64,000 bases of DNA from Deinococcus metallilatus (lineage in GTDB: Bacteria; Deinococcota; Deinococci; Deinococcales; Deinococcaceae), in contig NZ_CP038511.1 of assembly GCF_004758605.1 (NCBI RefSeq), positions 62,001 to 126,000 of the forward strand, in the 5' to 3' direction. A model generated the notes under the pieces. That model saw nothing but the letters and a program-made list of their open reading frames with translations, was not told the origin of the DNA and did no database searches. Below, piece after piece: positions 11,962 to 22,900 of this stretch (its first letter is position 1; every line of letters starts with the position of its first letter). Both the position numbers and the translations under genes were made by a program.

Positions 11962-12212
11962 GCCCCATTGTCGCTCAGGGCGGCTTCCAGCAGGGGGCGC
12001 TGGTCCTCAAAGGTGCCGTAAAAGGCCCGCTCACCGATGACGGTCACGGGGGCGACGCGGACGTTCGCCCGCGCCTGCATCTCCGCCAAGGCCGCCGGGT
12101 CCTCGCGGACGTTCTTCTCGATATAGATGACCCGCCGCGCCGTGAGAAAGCGCTTGACGGCCTCGCACGACGAGCAGTTGGGGACGGTGTAGACGATCAC
12201 GGTCGGGAGCAT
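11958..12212 (-). CDS. Glutaredoxin-like thiol oxidoreductase
   Basis: 84 residues with the redox motif CSSC (residues 13-16), a conserved VAPVTVIGERAF cis-Pro region and a short C-terminal helix, like NrdH/glutaredoxin-family proteins. ATGA overlap with the ArsR gene couples them. In this setting it may keep the Cys ligands of the repressor or of the ATPase HMA domains reduced, which is inference. Confidence 0.82.
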   Translation of the reverse strand: MLPTVIVYTVPNCSSCEAVKRFLTARRVIYIEKNVREDPAALAEMQARANVRVAPVTVIGERAFYGTFEDQRPLLEAALSDNGA

Positions 12213-12264
12213 GAGACACCTCGGCAGGAAAGGAAGCGAAGGAGCGTGGAGGGCGGGTCCGGCC

Positions 12265-12894
<630 letters not shown>

Positions 12895-13024
12895 TGGCGT
12901 CCACCTTTCTGATGGCAGCCGCTGACGGTGAAGGCGCTGTGGGTTCCGAAGGTCAGGCCTGAACCGGGGAGGAGGTTCGTGGTTGGTCGTGGGTGCGACC
13001 GCGAGGGCCGCGGTGGGCAACTGC

Positions 13025-15415
<2,391 letters not shown>

Positions 15416-15423
15416 ACCTTAAG

Positions 15424-15447
15424 ATATCTGTATGAGTGTACAGGTAT
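15424..15447. promoter_or_regulatory. Metal-regulon operator, site C (divergent zntA/lnt promoter)
   Basis: The best copy: ATATCTGTA, N6, TACAGGTAT (core 15428-15443), nearly perfectly palindromic over 24 bp. It lies between the divergent ATPase (start 15415) and lnt (start about 15473), so one bound repressor could block both. Confidence 0.75.
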
Positions 15448-15472
15448 CAAGCGCGGCGGCCCGACCTTGGGC

Positions 15473-16948
15473 ATGAAGGGGACGCTCCAGATCAGGAGGG
15501 GGAGATGGCTGAAGAAGGGCACCCTGTCCGGCGTGCCGAGCCTGCCGTCCGTGGGGCTGGGCGCGGCCCTCGCCCTGACCGCCGTACCCCACGCCTGGAG
15601 CGCCCTCACCCCGCTGCCGCTCGCCGCGCTGCTCTGGTGGGTCAGCACCCCGCAGGCCCCGCGCGCGGTCGCCGCCCGGCTGTTCTGGGGCATGACCGCC
15701 TTCTTCAGCCTGCACCTGCTATTCCTGCCGCTCAGTTTTGCGCAGCTCTTCGGTGTGGCGGGCGCGCTGCTCTTCCCGGCGCTGTTTGTGCTCGAGGGAG
15801 CCTTTTACGCGCTACTGGGGCTGCTGGTGGCCCGGCTCACACCCACCTTCCTGGGGCGGGTGTGGGGCCTGGCTTTCGGATGGGTGGTGCTGGAATGGCT
15901 GCGGCACCTGGGGCCCTTCGCCTTTCCCTGGGGCACGCTGGGGTACACGCTGCTGCCCACCCCGCTGATCCAGGTGGCCGATCTCGGCGGCGTCCTGCTC
16001 GCCAGTCTGCTCGTCACGACCCTGGCAGCGGCGCTCGCCAGCCTCGCCCGGCAGGAGGCCCGGCCCCTGGCGCTGGCGCTGCCCGTCTGGGGGCTGGCGC
16101 TGGTCTACGGGCTGACGCGGCCCGAGCCCCCACCACCGACCCACCGGGCGCTGCTGGTGCAGGGCAACCTCGACCCGCTGGACAAGGTGGCGGGCAGGGC
16201 CGACCCGTTGCCGATCTATGCCCGGCTCAGCGGCGCTGCCGCCGGAGCGGTTGCGGTCTGGCCGGAGACCGCCATCTCGGGGGATGACCTGGGCCGTCTG
16301 CCCGATCAGCCCCTGCTGATCGGCGTCGCCCGCCCGGCTCAGAACCGGGTCGAGGCGTGGGACGGCGGCCTGATGGGGGCCTACGACAAACGGCGGCGGG
16401 TGCCGTTCGCCGAGTATTTCCCGCTGCGTACCCCCCTGGCGCCGCTGTACGAGCGGGTCTTCCGGGCGCTGGGCGTGCCCGACCCGGCCGGCCTGCTGCC
16501 GGGTCGCCTCGACCGGCCGCTGACCCTGGGCGGGGTGGCTTACGGGGCGTACGTGTGTTACGAGAGCGTCTTTCCCGGGATCGCCCGCGGCCTCGTGCGG
16601 GACGGCGCGGGGGTGCTGGTGAATGTGTCCAACGACGGCTGGTTCAACGCGGGGAACGGGGTGGAGCAGCACTTCCAGATGGGGCGGGTGCGGGCCATCG
16701 AGACCCGGCGCTTCCTGCTGCGCGCGGGCAATATCGGCGTGACGGCGGTGATCGACCCCAGGGGGCGGGTGACGCAGGCGCTGCCGACCCGGCGTGCAGG
16801 GGCACTCCAGGCCCGCTTCGCCGCCCAGAAGGGAACGACCGGGTACGTCCGGCTGGGGGACTGGCCGGTGGGGGTCGCGGCCCTGGGCCTGCTCGGCGTC
16901 GTGTGGGGCCGCCAAAGGCCCCGTTCCGATGGGACCTTCCGGAGGTGA
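15473..16948 (+). CDS. lnt: Apolipoprotein N-acyltransferase
   Basis: About 491 residues: N-terminal membrane helices, then a nitrilase-like domain with the catalytic triad in its usual blocks: Glu in WPETAI, Lys in YDKRRRVPFAEYFP and Cys in AYVCYESVFPG, followed by a last helix. Lnt N-acylates mature lipoproteins, the step after LspA. ATG 15473 is the first in-frame start after operator C but lacks a clear ribosome-binding site; a leaderless start or GTG 15533 is possible. The longer open frame upstream is antisense to zntA and not coding. Confidence 0.88.
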   Translation: MKGTLQIRRGRWLKKGTLSGVPSLPSVGLGAALALTAVPHAWSALTPLPLAALLWWVSTPQAPRAVAARLFWGMTAFFSLHLLFLPLSFAQLFGVAGALLFPALFVLEGAFYALLGLLVARLTPTFLGRVWGLAFGWVVLEWLRHLGPFAFPWGTLGYTLLPTPLIQVADLGGVLLASLLVTTLAAALASLARQEARPLALALPVWGLALVYGLTRPEPPPPTHRALLVQGNLDPLDKVAGRADPLPIYARLSGAAAGAVAVWPETAISGDDLGRLPDQPLLIGVARPAQNRVEAWDGGLMGAYDKRRRVPFAEYFPLRTPLAPLYERVFRALGVPDPAGLLPGRLDRPLTLGGVAYGAYVCYESVFPGIARGLVRDGAGVLVNVSNDGWFNAGNGVEQHFQMGRVRAIETRRFLLRAGNIGVTAVIDPRGRVTQALPTRRAGALQARFAAQKGTTGYVRLGDWPVGVAALGLLGVVWGRQRPRSDGTFRR

Positions 16949-17316
16949 CGGCAGGCTGCCCCCGCGAGGTGGAAGGGGCCTCATCCGGGGAACACCACGG
17001 CCTCTCCAGACGCTCGCCGCCGGCCCCTCCAATGGCGTCCATTCGGGGCTGGCAGGATGCCCCCGGACGTTCACTTGATGAGCCGGCCCTCGACCCGCCA
17101 CCCCCCTGGGTCGCGCTCGGGCCGAGACGGCGCAGGACCCGGGAATTATTTCCCGCTGGGTCAAACACGGTGTCCCCGGCCTGAGTTACCCGATTCGTCC
17201 AGCACCACGTCCACCGTGGTCACTGGCTGGAGGTCTTCAGCGCCTTAGGTCAGGGCATCCACCGTCCTGGAGACTGCGGCTGGGACCGCCGGGGAACAGC
17301 GCTGAGGTGGGAGCGG
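16949..17316. other. Intergenic region, no gene seen
   Basis: Converging transcription from lnt (+) and the membrane-protein gene (-). I see no coding-like frame and no strong terminator with a T-tract. Confidence 0.4.
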
Positions 17317-18051
17317 TCACGCGGGTGGGCGGGTGGGGCCGACGGCCGCCCGGGAAGCTCCCACACCGCGCAGCAGCGCCGCGCCCAGGCCCAGGTACGC
17401 GAGGCTCAGCACGGGGGCCAGGAACGGTTCGAGGTCGGCCAGACCGAGGGGCTTGGTGGCGATCACCACGCCCGCGAGCCCCGCCGTCACCAGAAACCAG
17501 GTCCCCAGGGCGGCGCTCCGGCGCAGGCGCAGCAGCAGGCCCCCACTCAGTGCCAACCACACGCCCAGCAGCAGGTCCGACCCCAGCCGCAGGTGGAGGG
17601 CCAGGTCCCCGACCATCCCCCCCACCACCTCCACCGCGTCCCGCGTCTCCCCGGAGGCCTGCACGTAGCTCTGCGCCAGGACGGGCGACGCGGCGGCGAG
17701 CACGAGCGGGGCGGCCAGCCCGAAGACCACGCCCCCCACCCCGGCCACGGCCGCGACCCTGGAGACCCCTCTGCCCCCGGGGCGCAGCCGGTCGTGCAGC
17801 GCCAGCGGTGCCGGCAGCAGCGCCAGACTGGAGAGCAGGGTCAGCCACCACAGGCCGGTGTAGGCGCGGGCGTGCTCCGCCACCCACGGCAGCAGCCGCG
17901 CCTGATCCTCGAACATCTCCACGTCCAGCCCGGCCCCGGCCAGGACGCCATACACATAGACGAGGGACAGCAGGAACAGCGCTCCGGCCAGCAGGGCACC
18001 GCCGCCGCCCAGTCGGGCGAGCGCTTGATCTTGGTCTTGAAGCGTGGACAA
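17317..18051 (-). CDS. DUF4386-like multi-pass membrane protein
   Basis: 244 residues with six or seven hydrophobic segments and the arrangement of DUF4386-type proteins (small extracytoplasmic loop after TM1, Leu/Ala-rich helices). TTG start at 18051 is chosen because AGGAG lies 7 nt upstream; the frame runs open to 18231 but the extra part is Pro/Arg-rich and not protein-like. Operator D about 200 nt upstream suggests metal control. Function unknown. Confidence 0.65.
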   Translation of the reverse strand: MSTLQDQDQALARLGGGGALLAGALFLLSLVYVYGVLAGAGLDVEMFEDQARLLPWVAEHARAYTGLWWLTLLSSLALLPAPLALHDRLRPGGRGVSRVAAVAGVGGVVFGLAAPLVLAAASPVLAQSYVQASGETRDAVEVVGGMVGDLALHLRLGSDLLLGVWLALSGGLLLRLRRSAALGTWFLVTAGLAGVVIATKPLGLADLEPFLAPVLSLAYLGLGAALLRGVGASRAAVGPTRPPA

Positions 18052-18247
18052 GGGAGAACTCCTGGTGAGGGGTCGAGGCAGGGCGCCCGTGGACGGCCGG
18101 ATGGAGACGGCCTCCCACCGGTCAGCCGGAACAGCGAGGTTCCCCTTCCGACTGGACGGCGGGAGAGTCCGCACGCCTCTCCCGGCCCACGGCACGAAGG
18201 CGTGCGGGGGCAGGCCCGGGGGACGGCGCAACCCATCCGGCCCCAGG

Positions 18248-18271
18248 TTATCTGTACACCTCTACAGGGAT
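18248..18271. promoter_or_regulatory. Metal-regulon operator, site D
   Basis: TTATCTGTA, N6, TACAGGGAT (core 18252-18267). The right flank (ATCAAG) matches operator C. Upstream of the DUF4386-like gene with a leader of about 200 nt; 18068-18247 holds no other feature I recognise. Confidence 0.65.
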
Positions 18272-18361
18272 CAAGAGAAAGGCCGGCCCTGCGGGCGTCC
18301 AGTGTGACGCGGGCGCCGCACGGGGACTCATGCTGAGGAGTGCCGTCCCAGACGACCATTC

Positions 18362-18413
18362 TTGACAGCACCCGGGACCGGGCCTACGCTTCATCCGACT
18401 ATCTCCTCGGATG
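18362..18413 (+). promoter_or_regulatory. Sigma-70-like promoter with an adjacent inverted repeat
   Basis: TTGACA (18362-18367), exactly 17 nt, TACGCT (18385-18390). Directly downstream, CATCCGA (18392-18398) and TCGGATG (18407-18413) form an inverted repeat over the presumed start site, a likely operator for the small exported-protein genes. Confidence 0.6.
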
Positions 18414-18425
18414 AAAAGGAGAACC

Positions 18426-18596
18426 GTGCGAACCGCCCCGATCCTGCTGACCCTGCTGCTCTCCTCGACCGCCCTGGCGGCCGATCTGAGCGGCACCAAG
18501 ACCTACCTGCTGGGCCGTCTGGGCGCCCTGAACGCCTCCACGGCCCGGCTCGCGCGGGCCGCCGCCCTCCTGGGGGTCAAGGTATCGGGGCAATGA
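18426..18596 (+). CDS. Short exported protein resembling the N terminus of an imelysin/EfeO-like protein
   Basis: 56 residues: signal peptide (VRTAPILLTLLLSSTALAA) then ADLSGTKTYLLGRLGALNAST, reminiscent of the first mature residues of EfeO/imelysin-type metal-uptake proteins, but the chain stops after about 35 mature residues. GTG 18426 has AAAAGGAG 4 nt upstream; ATG 18411 is an alternative. It overlaps the next gene by 4 nt. Either a small peptide or a truncated remnant; the family link is weak. Confidence 0.5.
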   Translation: MRTAPILLTLLLSSTALAADLSGTKTYLLGRLGALNASTARLARAAALLGVKVSGQ

Positions 18597-18760
18597 GGCG
18601 GCTTCTCCCCCTGCTCCTCACCCTGGCCAGCACGGCGGGCGCCGCCGACCTCGCCACCGCGCAGACGTTGCGGACGCGGCTCTCCGACGCGCGGGTCGAG
18701 CTGATCCTCGATGTGGGGCTCGTGGTGGTCCGGCAGGGGGTGAAGACGAGGCCCGGCTGA
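18593..18760 (+). CDS. Second short exported protein, probably truncated
   Basis: 55 residues: signal peptide (MRRLLPLLLTLASTAGAA) followed by about 37 residues without recognisable domain. ATGA overlap with the preceding gene suggests a true operon. The pair together may be leftovers of longer exported metal-binding proteins. Confidence 0.45.
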   Translation: MRRLLPLLLTLASTAGAADLATAQTLRTRLSDARVELILDVGLVVVRQGVKTRPG

Positions 18761-18921
18761 TGCCAAGGGGTGAGCCTGCCCTTGATCGGCCGAGGCCGAC
18801 GAAAAGGCCCGCGCTGAGGCCGTTTGACTCCGTCCACGCTTCGAGGGGTGCCAGCCCGGCAAGGGGAGGGGCAACACGTCAGCACTCCTGACCGGAGATC
18901 GTATCGGGCTGCGCCCGGGGG

Positions 18922-19090
18922 TCCGCGTCTCATCGAGGGTCAGGCTGAGGGTCTGGGTCGTGACGTTGCCCCTGGGCGGGGTCCGCCGACCCCGGGCCGT
19001 CGAGTGACCACGCCCCACACCTTGCTGGTTCAGTCGGCGCGGTCCACGGTGTGCACGAAGTGGCGCAGGGGCGTGCTCGGGGTGAGGGTG
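18922..19090 (-). pseudogene. Relic of an HMA metal-binding domain
   Basis: The sequence at about 18922-19090 is clearly similar to the second HMA domain of zntA (about 14990-15160): the minus-strand frame still reads TTQTLSLTLDETRTP, identical to zntA, but the CxxC part is frame-broken. Remnant of a duplicated metal ATPase or stand-alone metallochaperone. Confidence 0.7.
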
Positions 19091-19119
19091 GAACTCGTCC
19101 TCCCCCAGGGCTGGACAGG

Positions 19120-19262
19120 GCTCAACCACGAGAGGACGTGGTTGAGCGGGCGGGAACGGCGAGGCTCAACGGGCACAACGCGGTTCTTCGTTCTTCGCTC
19201 CCGCACGGCCCGGATCAGTGCTTCTCGTCCATCGTCATGCCGGGCATCGCTGCGCTCATCAT
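19120..19262 (-). pseudogene. Hairpin and Met/His-rich C-terminal tail relic
   Basis: GCTCAACCACG (19120-19130), 6-nt loop, CGTGGTTGAGC (19137-19147) form a perfect 11-bp stem. At 19215-19262 the minus strand encodes a short tail (MSAAMPGMTMDEKH, then stop), Met/His-rich like copper-binding tails, with no intact gene upstream. Decayed metal-related DNA is likely. Confidence 0.35.
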
Positions 19263-19346
19263 GGTTCCCGCCGTTCTTGGCAGCGCGGGCTCATAACGTC
19301 ATGATGCTGGAGGCTCAGGGTGGACGAAGAGGTAAGGAGCGGAAAG

Positions 19347-19373
19347 AGCGCGGGGAGGGCCATTCCCCGCGCT
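19347..19373 (-). terminator. Terminator after the 153-residue protein gene
   Basis: AGCGCGGGGA, 7-nt loop, TCCCCGCGCT: perfect 10-bp stem. On the minus strand it is followed by CTCTTTCC. It starts 11 nt after the stop codon at 19385. Confidence 0.65.
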
Positions 19374-19384
19374 GCTGACCTTGG

Positions 19385-19846
19385 CTAATCGGCGGCGCTG
19401 GGGGCCGGTGCGCCTTGCCGAGGCAGGGCGTAGCGCTCCTGCCGCCTGCCCCCCCGGAAGATCGCCAGCGTCACGTACTCGAACTCGCCGTCCGCCTTCT
19501 CACGCACCTGGTCCAGGTCCGTGCTCTTCGCGCCCCGGCTGATCTTGACCGCCGCGGGCAGCTTCATCTTGCGTGAGTCCACCGCCTCCAGTTCCCGAAT
19601 CTTGTACGCCTGCCCCCGATGGATGATCAAAACGTCACCCTCCGGACTGGTCCACTTCCTCGCCCCGATCAAGCTCCAGTCGAAATCGGAGAAATTGTCA
19701 TAGGGGAATGGATACCCACCGGGTGGCACCTCGCCGCTGGTCCACCCCAGACGGCCGTACCTTCTGAGGGTGTCCTCCAGCGCCCGCTCGTCCGGGACGT
19801 CCACCAGAACCTTCGCGCCGAGGTCGCTGCGAAATTCAATGTGCAT
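19385..19846 (-). CDS. Hypothetical protein of the plasmid backbone
   Basis: 153 residues, soluble, no recognised family. Starts with MHIEFRSDLGAKVLVDVPDE and contains a Trp/Pro-rich centre (FSDFDWSLIGARKW). Good ribosome-binding site (GGAGG) and a CCCT-stem-loop leader element before the start. Last gene of the run that begins upstream of the helicase; 99 nt downstream of the helicase stop. Confidence 0.6.
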   Translation of the reverse strand: MHIEFRSDLGAKVLVDVPDERALEDTLRRYGRLGWTSGEVPPGGYPFPYDNFSDFDWSLIGARKWTSPEGDVLIIHRGQAYKIRELEAVDSRKMKLPAAVKISRGAKSTDLDQVREKADGEFEYVTLAIFRGGRRQERYALPRQGAPAPSAAD

Positions 19847-19867
19847 GGTTTACCTCCACGGGGGAAC

Positions 19868-19889
19868 CTCCCGCCCCGGCGGGAGAGGG
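19868..19889 (-). promoter_or_regulatory. CCCT-stem-loop leader element, copy 1
   Basis: Sense (minus) strand: CCCT, then CTCCCGCC / GGCGGGAG, an 8-bp stem with a 2-nt gap. 21 nt before the start at 19846. Confidence 0.6.
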
Positions 19890-19945
19890 TCAAGCCTGGA
19901 ACCGTTCCCGCCCGGCAGAGGGAAGGGAGGCCTTTCCCCTCCCCC

Positions 19946-22900
19946 TCAAGCCGCGTGAGCGCGGTCCCGGATCGGATCAGCCCCCAGGGCGGTCGCCACG
20001 ATGGCGAGCAGACGCTCCCGGAACCGCTCGGAAACCAGTTGCTTCCCGGTACCCTCCACCACCCGGGGGTCACCGCTCAGCACCGCGACCTGCGTGACGG
20101 TCAGGTGCTCGCCCTCCGTCCTGACCGCGTAATGCATCACCACGTGCCCGGTGATCAACAAGCTGCGCAGCGCGTACTTGTCGGGACTCGCGTGCAGCAT
20201 CACCTCGTCCCCCCTCACGCTCACGCTGATCACCCCCTCCGGGTTCCGCGGCACCGGGTTCACTCGCCGGGCGTCCAACGCGTGGACGGCGGCGTTCTTC
20301 GGCAGGCTGATCGTGGGGCGTGCTCCCAGGCTGAGCGACTCGCGATAGTGCCCGGAGTGGGTGCTCGCCTCGTACCCGGCCCCGCCCGTCACCTGCCGGA
20401 AGTTCAACACGGTACTCTCCCCTGTTTCCCTGACCGCCGTCACCGCTCCGGCACTCACCTGCGTCACCTCGACTCGCCCGCCCTCGTGCACGAAGGTCAG
20501 TCCGACGTGGACGGGCAGCACCCCGATCCAGTGCAGCTCGCCCACGTAATTGAGCAGCCGGGCGAAGCTGAACTCCCCCAGCAGGTCGAGTTCACGCCTC
20601 ACCCGCCCGGACGCCTCCCGCGCCTGGGTCAGCAGGGCGTGATCGTTGGCCGTCCAGCCGTTCTTGCGCGCATGGGCCCGTTCACGGACGGTCTGGACCC
20701 GCCCCTGCACGCTCAGGACCCGCGCCAGGACTTCGAGGTTGCGCCGCAGCGCCGCGCGGCCGGTGAGTTCTTCGAGCGTCTTCTTCTTCTCCCGGATCTC
20801 CCGGCGGGTCTGCTCGGGGTCGTCGCTGAGGAGCAGGGCCATCTCCTCCCCGTTGAAGCCTGCGGCTGTGTTCTCCAACTCGTCCACGTCCAGCCACAGT
20901 TGGGAGAGCCAGGACTTCTTCCCGCTCATGATCGTGTAGGTGATCGCGTCGAAGGACCCGCGCATCAGCAGGTACACGTTGCGCACTCGTTCCGCCGTGT
21001 TCCCCTGCCGTGCCCCGCGTCCGACGCGCTGACGGATCTCCTCGTAGTTCCACGGGATGTCGGCGTTCACGATCAGCGTCGTGCCGTGCTGGAGGTTGAA
21101 CCCCTGTCCCAGCACGTCCGTCCCCAGGATCAGGGAGAGGTCCCCGAAGTTGTAGTCGTCCTCCAGGTCCTGGCGGGCCACGCTGCTCTTGTGCGTGTCG
21201 CTGGACACGATGGCGATCTCGTGCTCCGGGTACCCGGCCTCCACCAACAGCGCCTTCAGCCGGGCGAAGGACCCCTCCTTCTCGCCGATGCTGAGGAACA
21301 CGATGCCCTTGCCGCCGGACGCGCGGTTCTCCAGGGCGAGTTCTGTGATCTTCTCGAAGCGCGGGTTGCGGCCCCCGACGCCCAAGAGAGCCGGGTCCAC
21401 GGTGAGCTTGCGCATCTCCCAGAGGATCGCGAAGGGGTGGTTCGGCCCCTTGGCCCGGGCGTCGGCGGTGCGGGCACGTTCGCGCAGCGACCGGTACAGC
21501 ACGGCCTGCTCCTCGCTCATGTCGATCATGACCTCTTCCGCCACCGCCGACGGGACCTTCAGCGGCTGGCCGTCCCGGGTGACGACCAGCGGGTCCCCAT
21601 AGGAGCGGGTGATGACGTGCCCGCTGATGATGCCCTTGAGTTCGCGTAACCGCCGGAAGCCCTTCACGCAGGGCTTCACCTCCACGCGGCCGTCCATCCC
21701 GGTCACGATGTCCGGCTCGATGCGCAGGTACTGCTCCATCAGGGCCTCGCCGGTCGGCAGGCCATAGCCCGGCAGGGCGTCCGTGACCATGCTGAGCATG
21801 GAGTAGACCTCCAGCGGACTGTTCTTGATCCACGACGCGGTGAAGGCGAAGGTGCTGCCGCCCCGCTCGCGGACGAAGCGGCCCTTGTGCAGCGCGTCGA
21901 GTGCCCTTTGGCTCTCCCCTCCCCCACCGAGAAAGCGGGGGGTCTCGCCGAAGGTGGTCGGCGGTGCGAAGAGGTTCTTGTTGCAATTGTGAACGAGAAT
22001 GCCCTCGGCGAAGTAGTTGTGATGGCCTTCTACTTCAATGTTGTAGACCAGGCCGCCCGGGCACAGGCCGCCGTATTCTCCATGATCTCCCGGTTCGAGA
22101 ATCTCAAGACTTGCCAGCCGAGTGAGGACAGTATCGCCTCCTTCTTTCGGTCCTGAGCCTGCTGGGAAAGCGACTTGTGTGACGGCCCGTCGCACTCGAC
22201 GGCAAGGCGCAGGGTGGGATGCGCCAAATCCACCTTGTAGACCCGTGGGCAGCCCCGCTGCCTCAGGCCCGTCTTGATCGGGTGCTCCGGAATCCATTCC
22301 ACGCCCGTCAGTTGCCACAGTTCCACCCAGAGGGCTGCTTGCGGCGCCGTCAGACCCTGTCCATTGCCTCCGCGGATCCGGGGCTTGTGACCCCGCGCCT
22401 TCATCGTTTCGCGCATCCGGGCCACCACTTCCGGCTGGGCGGCCTTCCTGCGCATCTCCGCCATCTGCGCCTTGAGCTCGTCGATCCGGGCAAGGTTGGC
22501 GGCCTGCACACTGGCCCTGAATTTCAGGCTGGTTCTGGCCGTGTGCTTCGTGCGGCAGGACTTGCTGCAGAAGAACTGCGTCGCCTTTCCGGTGCGCAGC
22601 TTCCAGGACTGCACGTTGTTCAGGGTGAACAGGACGGCGCATTCCTCGCAGTGCCGCTGAATCTTGGGGAGACGCGGTTTCGGCTTCGTCCGGTGCCGAT
22701 GCAGTTGGATGCACCGACTCCCGCAGAAGACCGGCAGCCCACGCCTCACTCGGGTGCGCTGCTCCTTGGAGAGCGAGATCAGCGTCCGGCACTGACCGCA
22801 AGGGTGCGTTGCACTGCTTGTCGACATAGAGCGTTTCTCCAGGGGTGAGCTGACGGGCGTCAAGGTACCCTGCCGGGGTAAAGAAGGGATGATTCCCTGT

